Below are positions 21,386 through 33,910 of a stretch of DNA of 64,000 nucleotides, piece after piece. Below the pieces are notes generated by a model. The model ran no database searches. It was not told where the DNA came from and saw only the letters and a program-made list of their open reading frames with translations. Positions within the stretch are counted from its first letter, which is position 1. Every line of letters begins with the position of its first letter. The DNA is from Imbricaverruca yamaguchii (lineage: Eukaryota > Arthropoda > Thecostraca > Neoverrucidae), in assembly GCA_034440575.1 (NCBI GenBank), contig JAOTOL010001622.1, positions 2,540,501 to 2,604,500 on the forward strand. Reading direction: 5' to 3'. Both the position numbers and the translations under genes were made by a program.

Positions 21386-24300
21386 TCGGTAACGTCCCCT
21401 CGGTAGCGCTGTCCATTCCAAGACTTATATTGGGCATTCGTGTGGATTATGCACAACTATTGCCCTTCTCTGTGACTAAAACGGAACCTAAGACCTCAGC
21501 ATAGCCCAATTAGAGCTTCAGTTAACCAAAATGCTCGACGTTGGGGACACCTGGTTAGCTGCGGTCAGAGAGATTTTGAATCTCCTCTGTAGAACAGAGG
21601 AAATTCTCGAAGTTTTGGGAAAACTGCGAGAAAACTAAGGGATGGGGTTCGTTCCCCTGAAAGAGGGCATGAGCTATCCGCGCATCGGTTCACACAGCAA
21701 CCGCGTGCCGGCCAGCCAGCTAGGTCGAGGAGCATGGTTTGGCCGGATTTCAGGTCCCATCGGGACAGGCTATCGGCGATGTGTTCCACATCTGGTGACG
21801 TGGAGTGGCGCCGGCGGAAGTGCGCCAGCTCGCGCGGGGGGGGCAAAGTGCAGACTCGATGTCGGTGCGCGGCGTAGGTGATCTCAGCTTACGTAAGTCT
21901 CCGCGCGAGGCCGTGGTTCCCCGAAGTGCTCTTGCTGGGATGTCCAAGCATATCTGCAGCGCACGCACCTAGCATGCCAGAGAGGCCAACTTGGTCCCAA
22001 ATTCCCTTCCTTCACACGTCAGGAGAGGAATTGAGTGGAGTGTACGCGTCGCTGGAGGAAGTGCCCCACACCGTGGGAAGGTGTGGGCAGCCCCTTCAGC
22101 ATGCTCGAGTGTAATCCCCGCTGAATGAGCTTTCAGGGGCGTCCCCCAGACGAGCACCCTCCACGATAACTCCCGGAGTCGCTCCTGTCCCAAGTTGAGA
22201 GAAGAGTGCGTGATCTCTGAACCCTCGGAATGCATCCTACACAAAAGACATGCATTACCTCCATGCAAAATATTCAGGGTGTCATCATCATCGTCCAGGA
22301 GCGGAAGAATGCGTGGGAAGCTCGGACGCTGCACCTTCCCCACTCCACACGTCCCTTCTGTTGTTGAGGAAGGGTGTAGAACGCAGCGACTAGGCTGCCT
22401 TAAACGTACGTGCTGATGTGATAGTCGTGGTCACCATTGTCGGAAGATATCCTTTGTTTTTTAGACAAAATAAATAATTGCTCGTATGCTTCAAAAACAG
22501 CCTATCTCTACGACAATGGTGCCATAATAAATGAAACAGGATGCAACTCATTGTTTTCTTTCTAGAGATGAATTTTGTTGCAGTTGCAGACATGGTACAA
22601 TACGTTTGTTTTCTTTCATACTCCTAAACATCCGAAATATTTTTCAACGGAATATGCGCGAAAAATCGCAAACTTTAATGAACGCTAGTTGGTAGCTACA
22701 TTAATGATGCGCGTAGTGTATGGTATTAAAGCGAAAAAAATGATTGACAATGTTCAGTAAAATGTGGTGTGGTTACATGTGTGTTGTGTATAACCCACAC
22801 TGTTGGCGGCGACAACAACGCGGTTGGTGGTTTCACCGGGAGCAGAGTATCTCTGGTACACAAGTGCGCGCTGCTGTACCTTGCTGTAGTATCCGGACAA
22901 GCCCTGATGAGCGAGCCCCCGAAACAAACAAAATCGACAACGCGTTCCATAAAATGATCGCCACCGAGTTGCCAATAATATGGCAGCAGCGCATACGTCA
23001 TAAGTGAGAGCTGAGGCCTCTTCACACTAAATCAAGACCGCTTCTCTCACGCACGCAAATCAACACGCATGCACTACAACACAACTTCAAATAGGGCACC
23101 AGAGCAATATTTTTCATTTATTGATACGAATACCTGCTTTGCCAGGAGGAGGTTCAAAACCCAACACAGATCCGCATTAAAAGAAAAACATCAGCATTTC
23201 ACTCCTAGGCCAGAAACAGGGAATCATCTCCATCATTCCTCAAGATGGCTCAGCGCCAAAGCCCCTGAATCTTTTCGAAATATTTTTCAATTTTTTCCAA
23301 CCTTTTCCAACCTTTTCCAATCTTTTCTGAATCCTTTCCAGTCATTAAATACGGCACTGCCGAATATTGTCTCCTAATAGTCGTCCCCAGTGACAAAGAA
23401 GGCCGTTGTTACCGTGCATTGGCGGATACTTTGCATAAATGCATAAATATTAGTGCTACCACCATGTGGTTCAAACACACCATAGGTAGCATAGTCAAGT
23501 CTCGGCGTACACCGAATGCTAAATCGTGAACATCAATCGTCTTGCAGCGGCAGAACCAGGCATATAGGCGTTTTCATCAATGAAGAAAGCCTGCTGTACC
23601 CCGATATATTGAGCAATATGTGTCTTTCTTTAAAGGAGTGTGCTGTCCTCTTCAAATGCAGACAGTGAATACCAGCATTATGTGACCATTGGCAGGGAAG
23701 TTAGAATATTGGTGTTGCATTGTAACACCAATATTTGGATTGGTGTTTCCCCGGCAGCATCAGAAGAGCACGAGCCTCCACCCTGCTACCGACTAGTAAT
23801 TACCGCATTCAATTGAAAATATACTTGAAGTAATGTACTTTACAAAGAAAACCATGCACTTTTCGTGTTTCAACTTAATCACATGTTTATGCAAGATTTA
23901 GCTACCTGAATAACCTACGTTAGCTAATTATTTATCTTGACATCTTAATACATTTTCCTCATTCTCTGGAGAGTCTGCTTCCCACGAATGATTTCCACAT
24001 CCGCAACTTTAACGCTGCTAGACCCCTCCTGGTAATTCCCAGAGTCCCCGGTCGTGTAAGGACACCCAGACATTCACGGCCTTCACCACAGGGAGGAGGG
24101 TGGCGCGTGAGTAGGTCTCAAAATCCGCATAGCTTAAAATCCATATGCATTGCACGGATGTAATGGATTTACTAGCCGAAATAATCCTCCCCTCGCCAAT
24201 ATCCTCCGCACCCCACAGGCGCTATCAATGCTGAATCACCATTAAGAAGTACTGACATGCATGCATATTACTGTTTGTGACTCCGGTATGTTACGACGAC

Positions 24301-24560
24301 GGCGAGCTGAAGCGCGTTGTCGGAGATGTTTTTCTGAGGAAAACCGGTTCCCATTCCGTCCTGGGATCGTCATCAGCTTACTACATTTGAGAAAGGTTAA
24401 AAATGACTTAACGTTCACGTTTGAATTATTCACACCTAACGTAACCACTGCACCAACACGATTCCCAAGTACGCGAGTATAGTTGATACAGACACGAGCG
24501 ATGACACGATGCACGGGGGTGGCGAAGAGGCAGCAGTTCAACAGATGGTTTGGGCAAACA
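21386..24560. other. Mostly featureless interval
   Basis: No supported gene. A short hairpin lies at 23705-23735 (12-bp perfect arms, 7-base loop). A 10-bp ccaaccttttc-type repeat lies at about 23290-23340. A CpG-richer patch at 21690-21960 has no exon I can defend. Confidence 0.45.
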
Positions 24561-24564
24561 GAGA

Positions 24565-24596
<32 letters not shown>

Positions 24597-24597
24597 T
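24561..24597. repeat. (AG)n microsatellite
   Basis: A GA-dinucleotide run with minor a insertions at its left end. Confidence 0.95.
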
Positions 24598-25069
24598 AAA
24601 AAAAATAGAGAGAGAAACACGGCGACGGTCAAAAACCAACTGCTGCATATTTAGAAGGCTTATCCATCTAGAAAACAGGCTACATATTGTTCAGCATTGG
24701 ATCAAGATCCACATCGATTCGAGCACCGTCAAATCTGCACAGTCATTAGTAATGGCCAGAATGAAGCTGCTGTTCAGAAGTTGATGTCCAGCATTTGCAC
24801 GTACTGTGACAGCATGCTCACCGAGAAGGGTATCAGGTTTACGCACGCAAACATTGCTGAGGTGCTCGTTGAACCGTAATCGGACGGGCCTTCTAGTTTC
24901 TCTAGCATTCTCCGACTTTTGGCATGACATTCGGGAGCTGGTACCATTGCTGAGTACAAGTGCATTCCGGAACCGAAAACCACCTAGTGCGCATGGGCCA
25001 CTTATAGCTCGATGGACACCGCAGAAGTTGTGGAATTCTTGGAAGAACGAGTGACCATGTAGTTTGAGA

Positions 25070-25310
25070 GACTCCGGGGGCTAGATAATTCCTGGAACGT
25101 CTATAAAGTTGAAAGACCCATGGACATTTTTGGGGTCCCTGGGAGCTGATGGGGTACCGGCAATTTAGGTACCGACTGGGAATAGGAAGAGTCTCTGGGA
25201 GCTAGAGAGACTCCTTGGAGCTAAAGGAGCCCTTTGAGTCAGAGGCCCCCCAGTAGCTGGGTGGGCACCTTGAAGTTCAATGACTTATGTAACAATCTGG
25301 TGATCTTGGA
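25070..25310 (+). repeat. Degenerate 'gggagctag...ccttgg' array
   Basis: Words such as ggtccctgggagctgatg, tctctgggagctagag and ccttggagctaaaggag recur with about 30-36 bp spacing. The same vocabulary appears at 60.0-60.56 kb and, inverted, at 35.15-35.29 kb. Confidence 0.6.
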
Positions 25311-27599
25311 AGGATTTGTGGGATAAATTAGGACGAGACACTTAATTAAGTGCCTCGTTTTTAAGATTAAGGAGGATTAGGTTTTGTTTGTCAAGACAAG
25401 CATCGAAAATTGATCCTTTTGAAAGTATAGTGAGGGAATTCCGAGGTTTTTTTTTCTCAGTTATTCCGTACGCTGAGCCCCTCGCACAAGCTGTCCTATC
25501 CTCAACCAATTCTTGGCTACACCCTGGTTCTAGAGACCGTTTGTTACATTGGTGCCGTTCAATTATGAACTATAGGCGTCCTTTGGTACACTGATCTTCG
25601 TCTTGGCTCTAGGGAATAGGTACGTATTCCTCCATAAGCCTGGCGCACCTACATCTTTAGCTCTGGCCGCGTCTAAATTGCAATGTCTCACCATCCTGCG
25701 CAACGGCTGGATTCCACATTCTATCCGCATGACCTCTGCGTCGACTGTAAAACCTCCAGTTGCTCTGGTCAGTGGCGTTTCCAATGGTGTCTGGGCCTTG
25801 CTCGCTCTCCTACCTTTGAGATATTAGGATTCCTACCTTTGGGAGTATTCTTACAGGTCTCATCCCGCTACGGTGTATTATAAATTAGGTTCAGCTGGCT
25901 TATAATATGTCATTTTTGTTCCACTGTCCAAAGTGGAGGGCACTTAGTGTAATTGCATTAAGGTTTGTCATCAATTTAACCCCATTCCGTGTGCGAGTTG
26001 TCCGGTAATACGGTAACGTACACAGGGACAGATTCTGCCAACTCCCCCCCCCCCATGATCTCGAGAACTGCTGGTCCCATTTGTGTGCAACTAAAAACGG
26101 CACCAGATTTGTCCCGCAAAGATCTCCATTACTGAAACAAAAATCAAAACTTCAAGCAAGACAGATCAAAGGAAGCAACAACATCCAAAATATTGTGGAA
26201 TTTTAAGTCGTCACTGTGCACATGATTACCAGGAGATCTTTATTACATAAAGATGGTTTGGTTTGCAACATAAAACGCTACAGCAAGCATGCATGATCTA
26301 CGGGAAAAATACAAAATCATAAGCGGTTCCAGAGAGGGCAAAATTTGGGCTCCGAAAAAGAAGTTCAAGGACGTTGTTCTGCTTGTTGGTGATATAAATA
26401 GCAGAAACGTAATAAGCACATGAAAGTATCAAGTTCAATATGATGCACGTATGGAATGTAGGTATGCGAGTTGGAGCGTGTACTAGGACAGAAATCATAG
26501 ACAAATATGGGAGCTTGATGTGCACAATGGGAAGTGAATGCTCCGCCGGGCGTCTTGCAATCCTAAAATCCGCATCGGACACTAAGCAATGCGACTGTAG
26601 CAAATATGTATAATACATTGCATGCTAATTATATCACAACAACTTCAAATAACTGTCAGTGATGCAAGAAGCAAGCAGGTGCCCATCCCCATTTTGAGCG
26701 CCAGAATGCGTCTGTAATTCTAAATTTGTGTTCATATTCAGCACTTCTTATTTATATCAATGCTATAAATAACTTATCCATCTTTGTTTTACACCAAAAT
26801 ATGTTGGAAGTATGCTACGTATCTTTACGTTCCTTCTGTTTCGCTCACTGTAGATAGCCTCTGAATAGTATGGGTCTGGAGCGGCCTCTGATTACCCAAT
26901 TGCTTGTTTTTACATTTTTACATGACATGTGGATATAAATTTTAAGAAAAGCAAAACAAAATATCGCCCTGCCCAGGGGAAGTTCTGGCCCTTCGTGAGT
27001 GGGCACACTAATCTTGCCCGGTCTCATCTACTAGAACGCATGCTACTAATTACTACTAGCATGCGGCAGCCGGCGTGAAAGGCCGCGTGGGAGATTATCT
27101 CCTTGCTCGTACGGTAAAAAGCCTTCTGCGCTCTTCGACAAGAGAAAGCTAATGTCGGCACAGCGGTAGAATTCACTTTCTTGCCAGCCCTCCCCCACTC
27201 CAAAGCACAAATTGTCTTGTGGAGGCGTAGGCAAAGTGCGTAGGCAAAGTTTTAATACTAAGCTTATTAAAACCGCTTTAACCATCTGGGAGCCGATCCA
27301 CCCCTCCCCTCCCCGCCTCAAGAACATAAACGTCACATAGCCTAACGTAAGACGCAAGCTAGCATGCAAAACCCGCTTGCACCTGGGTGCATTTAAGGGC
27401 AAGCATCGATTCAGAATTGATCTTTCATTCATTTTCACCACTGTCTCAAGATATGTGACACAAATTGCACCGAAAATGAAGTTCCAGAACTTCGAAAACT
27501 GGGCAAGTCATGTTCACCCCAGTTGCCCTTGAAAATTCCATCCGACGCTGCAGCAGACAATTTGGGAGCGATGTGAAAAACAAACACGGTGGCTGGACA
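25311..27599. other. Featureless interval
   Basis: No gene or clear repeat. A c-run sits at 26045-26054. Open frames are short and unrecognised. Confidence 0.45.
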
Positions 27600-27785
27600 G
27601 AATACTCGTCGGTGCTCGGGCTCATTTACGACTCGTTCGCCTGCGAGGTCATGTGGAGTCGCCAGCCTGTCAAGACTATCGGTCGCGAGTTGACTCGGCA
27701 ATCGCGCCGACTATGGGATTCGAACCCGTGATCTCACGATGAAGTGTCGAGTGCCCAACCTGCTCCTGCGGTCAGATAAATGATC
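27600..27785 (-). mobile_element. tRNA-derived SINE-like element
   Basis: On the minus strand a strong B box, cgggttcgaatccca (27728-27714), follows a tRNA-like head with gagcaggttgggcactcgac (about 27772-27753) as a possible A-box region and an anticodon-arm-like tcatcgtgagatc. The body continues to about 27610 with gagtcgtaaatgagccc, close to the tail of the SINE at 11931-12106. The TpsiC stem carries a mismatch, so this is a retroposon head and not a working tRNA. Confidence 0.55.
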
Positions 27786-30379
27786 GGAAGACATTCCCGG
27801 CAAAATTATTGAGCTGGAAGCGGACACGATTCTCGGATTGACGTCACAGAGCACTTCATAATGTGCTTGGACATCGATTCTAAAAATCTGCACCGGGAAT
27901 TTCCTGCTGCTGCAGGCAGATGGCATCCCGAATCGGTGGTGCACGGCCGTCGATAAGACAGCAAGTGCGCAGTATGGCTCGCCGCGCCGTGGTCCCTCCT
28001 CACTGAAAGCGTATACTGCTATGCATCGACCAGGCGAGTGCGGCTTGAATGTAGCCAGATTATAATTATATCCGCATACTTCTTTGCAGGCTGGCTGCAC
28101 GCCATAAAGACAAATATGTGGTCGGAGGATTAAAACAGGAGCTTTGGGTCGAGGTGTGTTGTTTTATGCTTTCTTAAGCGCCAATTTTCCCGATCATGAT
28201 TTTGCATTTTCCACAATGCTTTATATATTTGGTACAAGGTGTATAAAGCTGTTTCACCCCAACGCTTGAGTACATGAATGCTCGTGTGTTGGCATTCACC
28301 AATTATCTTAATAAACTATGAGATCTGTTTTACTCTTAGCTGTCTTTACGTGAGGAGTCGGGGCACACTCCGCACCGTTTCAAACACGGCCACAATGCGA
28401 CTGGAAGTATTCGCCGAGGGTGTACAATGCACATTGACATCGATATCAACATTTCCTCGACTGGGAAAATTGGGACACCTCGGTCAAGGAAAAATTGGCG
28501 CACTTTTTGCAACCCGAAGCGATTTAGCCCCTCCCAGGCATGCTTCATCTGCAACATGGGTGAAGCATGCATCACCCTTCCTCATGTTAAGCGGCAGGAT
28601 TTTCCAGCGCCTTAGACTATTATCTGCAGTAGTGCTTAGTACCGTCAGTGACGGATGAAGCCAACCTGCTTTGGGGAGGGGAACTTTCGCCCCCCCCGCC
28701 AGCGGTGTACCTCTAGGAGTTACGTCAGGGGAGCGGAAACGGTGGAAGGTGAACAACCTTTACCTCCCCTACTTTTTTGACGTCACCTGATGTTGACCAC
28801 TATTTTAGCAAAGGGGTGCATTTTTCAAATAAAATAATAAATGACAACATAATACTCTGTGGAGGAGACCCAACCTACCGCCATCGCTTCTAAGTCACCA
28901 GAGTTTAACCTCCTCCCCTTGTTCAGAGGTAGGTTTCCTCTTGTATCTCTTGATAAGTCAGCTCACATAGTCAAACCTTCACCTGTACAAATAACTAAAT
29001 GTGGTAAATTGTCCGATTTCACAGATTTCAGTCAATAACGTCCAGTCGTCCCCACGCCAACGTTCGTGGAAGTGTAATCTGCCTTGCGCATTCGTCACAT
29101 TCGCCACATTTCGAGCGTTTCCACGGTTTATGCGGTTTCTGCTAGGCGCATTACGTTTCGATAATTGCTGCCATATGATGGTGCAGTGCCATGTTTGGCA
29201 TACACTTGAATTCGTATCCGTGACTCAGTGGGAAAATTCGATGAATTAAAGCCGAAATTATTTATCTCTTTCCCACATTTACAGGTCGAAAAGAATTCCA
29301 TATACCTCCCTGAATATCGATGAATGTACCTCATCAGTGGCGCAGCTAGGAGTCTTCTAAGCTTCCCCCCAAAAAAACATTCTCAATGCACTTTGCTGAA
29401 ATTTTTCACAAATACAATGTGCAATTCGTATTTTACAATTGGTACAATTTCCCCGCCATATACGCGAATGCTGGCCTGTGTATCAATCAACCCGTGGACA
29501 TGTGAATCGGAGCAAACCATCTTCCTGGACCATTCAACCTTTCCAGGTGAGGTCAGACGGTACCAAAATTCCCAACCATGTCATAAGCATGGTTGGAAAA
29601 ATAGGTTGTTCCCAAATTTGTGTCATCCATAACATTATATCATCCTGAAAATTTATTCTTTTTTCTCATTTGGAGGATGAATGGTGCTGTTTCACGATGA
29701 ACTGCTCTGTGACAAAGTGTTCAAGATTCACTGGAATGTGCACCTGGTGTCACAAGTGTGAAGACAAATATCATCTCCGTATTCTATTGCCCGATAATTT
29801 TCCTATTCACACCCAGGGTTACCAAGCCCAAATCCAACACTGGGCATGAGGGGGACCACATAGACCCCAGCGAAGGAACACCCTTGTTAACCTACCTACT
29901 TTAGGATACGTGTTTCCCACGCAAATGGAGTTGTGCTACACAAGCCAGCTGAAATCACCAATTGAGCAAGGCATTCAAATGTCAGCAATTTTCTGAACTG
30001 AACATCCTGCCTCGACCGCCCCAACCGCACTTGTCCACCCTCACGACCTCAAGACATCAAGATAGCCTTGCAGTGTAATACGAATGTCGCCTGTGCGTCG
30101 ATGCTTGGCGCAACCTAGAAAACATTATGTGTGTGGTGTACCTTGGCAATCCCTTCCATTTTTTTGTGGATAAATGTTGCACGAAATATTCTAAATGGAA
30201 TTCGTATTGTTATGCAATAACAGGGTACTTTCTGGTTAGCAAATGACGGGTCAATTCATTGTAATTCAGAGTCTTGCAAGCTGGCAGCTGATTATTGTCA
30301 TACAAATGTGTGCTCCTCATAGAGGGGACTAGGGACGACCCTCTTATATTTCAGAAAGGGGACGTGTTCCACCGCCCCC
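27786..30379. other. Featureless interval with transposon-like scraps
   Basis: A tcagtggcgcagctagg word at 29333-29350 resembles the ends of common invertebrate DNA elements, but no partner end was found. A small perfect hairpin (9-bp arms ccaaccatg) lies near 29573-29597. No gene is supported. Confidence 0.4.
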
Positions 30380-30740
30380 CCCCCCCTCTTTGACAGCGCC
30401 GGTGGAAGCCAGGTTCCATTCCCCGCCGAAGATGTTTCGTCAGGGTCCGCAGCAGGCAGGAAGGTATCGCTCCTCTCACTTCGCACATTCCCTCCGTGCC
30501 GTGCAAACCTCCAGCATCGTTCACCCGGAGCGCAGATGTTCGCGCCGTTTGACAGCTCGCCGCTGCCGGCGTGGCCAGCCGGACGCCATTTTGTCGGCGA
30601 GCTGCAGGCCAGCCGGCTCCGCGGCCTCTGCCGGACCGTGTTGGACGCGATCCAAAGCTTTGCAGGCCGATCAGGACATGTTCCGGGTCGAGCAGTCGGA
30701 ATGGCCGCCCGGCTACAAGCTGCGCAATGGTGAACGTCAA
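30380..30740. other. CpG-rich patch
   Basis: GC- and CpG-rich DNA stands out from AT-richer flanks. Frames are open on both strands. One plus frame (30536-30733) reads fairly protein-like text (VGELQASRLRGLCRTVLDAI), but without a recognised family or clear splice sites I do not call an exon. Confidence 0.4.
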
Positions 30741-31669
30741 ATTACGTCAAGTAAGCAAGACGTTCCTACTCAAAGGTGAAATGCTTGACGGTTTAACTGC
30801 GTTGACTCCGACAGGGAAAAGCTTCGGAGCATGCATCCTCCGCTCTCTTTCCCCGATGGAGCGATGCAAACAGTACACTCGAAACGTCCGGAGGATAGCT
30901 TTAAGATCGAGCTGTGGGTTCATGCTCATCATTTTGCTGTTTGGATCGTGTTCGGGGTTCAACTCGGAACAACGTGGTAGTGATAGTGGTATCGGTCGAT
31001 TCAGCCAGACCCTGCCAATTTGGGCTACTATTTGCGCGTAATTAGCATTGTTATGCGAGCACAGGCATGCGAACAGGGAACGGACCAGAATCGAATTCGT
31101 TTCATGCTCAATGAACATTATGATTCGTCATTTTCCGTGGTTTGAAAACCTTTTTTTTCGAACCCAATGCATAGAGGCAGTGAGTGCTGCCACTTGCGTT
31201 GGTGAGATCCACCCATTAGGGTTCTCTGCTAAGAGAGGAAGACGTTGGTGACATCAAGGCAAAGATGGTGATCCCCGCTCCACGAAAAAAACATCCCTGT
31301 TCTGAACCTAGGGATGCAGCCAGAAATTGTCCAAGAACGGGGCAGATTTTGCGATTTTGCGGTTCGGGTTGTCCCCAAACATTTTAAGGTCTCTGGATTT
31401 CAGTCGCTTTATTTCGATAAAAAAGTCCGTTTTTCCTTGACAAAAAGCGTTTCTAATCCTCATTCAGGCCCGAATCGTCGGGTTTCCTCCAACGTACGTA
31501 AACATGACACTGGTAAAAAACAGGAATGCGGATCGCCTAACTGTGAATCTTGGTGCAGGCTATCACAACGTCATTGGAAAAACGTACATTCAACATTCGA
31601 TAAGGGTACATTGGTGTCCTTTGGGGCCCGACAACAGCCTCGGCGATCATAGAAAGTTCTGTTCACTTT
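30741..31669. other. Featureless interval
   Basis: No gene or clear repeat. Open frames in this stretch have no recognisable domain. Confidence 0.4.
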
Positions 31670-31860
31670 TCTGTCTCCGCCATGACGACTCCGTAGACGA
31701 CTACGTTAAGTCTCAAGTGAGAAGTGGCCGCTAAATTGTCTCGTAGTCGGCGCGCCGTTAAGCCCAAATAACCAAATCAGCGGTCCCAAGTGGGAGAGGA
31801 CGTCCCTTGGCCACGTCCCTGTGATTGAACCGGTAACCATATGCGCCCGAATGGACGTCA
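31670..31860 (-). mobile_element. Possible SINE fragment
   Basis: The minus strand shows a B-box-like accggttcaatcac (about 31835-31822), followed by text with two related pieces, cttaacggcgcgccgactacg and cttaacgtagtcgtctacgg, which look like a SINE body. No A box or tail is clear, so the call is weak. Confidence 0.3.
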
Positions 31861-32394
31861 CATGGAGATATTAGCTCTTTGAAGTATCCCCACACACAGC
31901 ATACAAGTATCCGATGCCACTGCAACCTTAGATTCTACTATTGAGAAATGTCGGAAGCTCTTTGAAATTTTCAGATTTTCTTCTTGGAGCACTTCTTGTC
32001 CCTGACAAAGTAGAACTATAGCTGTTAAAAGAGCATCTAACGTGCCTTGCAATATCGGCGCCGCAATCAATTTCACAAAGCTATGCCCATGGTACTTGGT
32101 CCGATTACATCCATTGGCTAGCAATTCCTTAGCCAAGAATGAAGAAAGGGTGCACAGGAGTTGTGAGAAGTCCTACATCCCATTAGGAAGAAATTAATAT
32201 GAATGAATCATGGATTGTGCTTATCACTGAAGTTGTTGTCACCCAACTGCTTATCATTAAAGTTTTATAATTATGTTCTGTATCTAGCATACATTCATCA
32301 TAATTTTGGACTTCTACACTACTTTTAGGGACCATTTTCCATTCCCAAAAACTGCCATGAAATGAAATTATGGTTACATGAAATTTAGGGTTGT

Positions 32395-32735
32395 CGACAA
32401 TACAACTGGCCCTCCAAAGCGCACATAGTCTCCCAAAAAGCGACAGGGCCTTAACGCATGCGTTGCAGTCATACATAAACATACCTGCAACTCTAAAAAA
32501 TACACAAGAAGCTCTTATGGCACACAGAGGTCATAAGGACGTACCAGGGCCTGGGAAAGAGGCTGGGGCCGCAAATGGCAACATGGTTCCAAAACGAACA
32601 AAAGTACCGGGCGTTAAATGAAGACATCGGGATCTTCGAAAACGCCCTGACACGTACAAAAAATCATCGGTGCCCAAAAAAGCAACAACCCACTGAAACG
32701 AGGAGGGGTTTCGAAAATTCATTAGGCCGCTGCGC
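32395..32735 (-). repeat. Large inverted repeat, left arm
   Basis: The minus strand of this segment matches 33178-33515 on the plus strand. Shared landmarks are cagggcgttttcgaagatcc, ttttgttcg, gcaacgcatgc and gtcgcttttt. Both arms encode the same incidental peptide YVSGRFRRSRC followed by a PG.FVRFGT motif, which shows that the match survives in one reading frame. Divergence is perhaps 20-25 percent by eye. Confidence 0.75.
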
Positions 32736-33177
32736 AGAAAGGCGCAGCTGGCCCAACAAAGAACACTGAGGAAGGGCCTCGGTTTGACAGTCATTCTGGC
32801 AGGATAGCAGCAAAGATATCAGGTGCGTGAAAACTGAGCGGAATCTGCGTTTCATAACTACCAGAAGATGTGGGAGGTAGGAAATTAATGATCGGATTTA
32901 ATTACTCGACTTTTCGCAGCGAGCGCCCATACTAAGCATTGCAGCACGTCAAATATGGCGCAAGTTTATCATGTGACAGTAATTAGCAAAAGGCAGAAGG
33001 CCTAGCAGAAACCGTAGCATCGTACGAAGTGTTGCGAATGCGCCGAATGCCCAAAATGAGTGTGCACGTGCACGGACGTTGGCGTCGTGGTGACCGGGTG
33101 ATATGAACTGGAATGCCTGAAATTGTGAAATTTTACATTTCTAAGTGATGGGCAATATATCTTAAATTCAAATTGGG
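32736..33177. other. Spacer between inverted arms
   Basis: No gene or repeat recognised in the roughly 440-bp spacer. Confidence 0.45.
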
Positions 33178-33515
33178 GTTTAATACATTTTCTAAAATCC
33201 TGCTTGTTTTAGGGTTTTGTTGCTTTTTATACACCGAGGATACTTTTACGTGTCAGGGCGTTTTCGAAGATCCCGATGTGCTTATTTAGCCCCTGGTCCT
33301 TTTGTTCGATTTGGAACAATTTTGCCTTTTGTGGTTTCAGCAACTTTTTCAGACCCTTGTGCGTTAGCATGGTCCCTGCCTGCCTTACGAGCTTCCAATG
33401 TACTTTTTTTAGAGCTCCATGTATGTTTATTTAGGCCCGCAACGCATGCTTTAAGATCTTGTCGCTTTTTTGGAGATTGTTTCCTTTAGAGCGTCAGTTG
33501 TATTTTTGGCTCCCC
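33178..33515 (+). repeat. Large inverted repeat, right arm
   Basis: Plus-strand partner of 32395-32735. It passes without a break into a degenerate array (33516-33910), so the inverted unit probably derives from that repeat family. Confidence 0.75.
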
Positions 33516-33910
33516 GTTGTGCTCTTGGGGTCCCGCTGTGTTTATTTCGGGCTTCTAACGCACATTTGTGGGCCCTAGTTCAGTTTTGGGGCTTCGGTGC
33601 GATTTTTATGTGTCCCAGCCTGATTTATCGCTCCCAAACGCGTGGTTCCGGGCACCCAACGCAAGTTTTCTGGGCTCAATGCGATTTTTGTGGATCGTTT
33701 CTGATTTTTTCTCTCTGAAAAGTCCGAATTCCGGCCCGACATTTCGGGACCCTGGCGCCATGTATTTGTATCCCATCTCGATTGTTCGAGATTCGGTATG
33801 TTTTTTTTGGCAGCGTACACAATTTGTGAAGGCATCTGGTTACATGTTCTGTGCTCCAGAGCCATTTTACTGACCCTGACATTGATTTTTTGGGAATCCC
33901 TCCTAATTTT
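33516..33910 (+). repeat. Degenerate 35-50 bp array
   Basis: Recurrent text of the type tttttgggct, cccgctgtgtttatttcggg, gcacccaacgcaagttt and gctcaatgcgatttttg suggests an old tandem array with 35-50 bp spacing. It continues from the right arm of the inverted repeat. Confidence 0.55.

Noticed and set aside
27714..27785. tRNA gene
   Set aside because: The B box is good, but the TpsiC stem is mismatched and no acceptor stem pairs; it fits a SINE head better.
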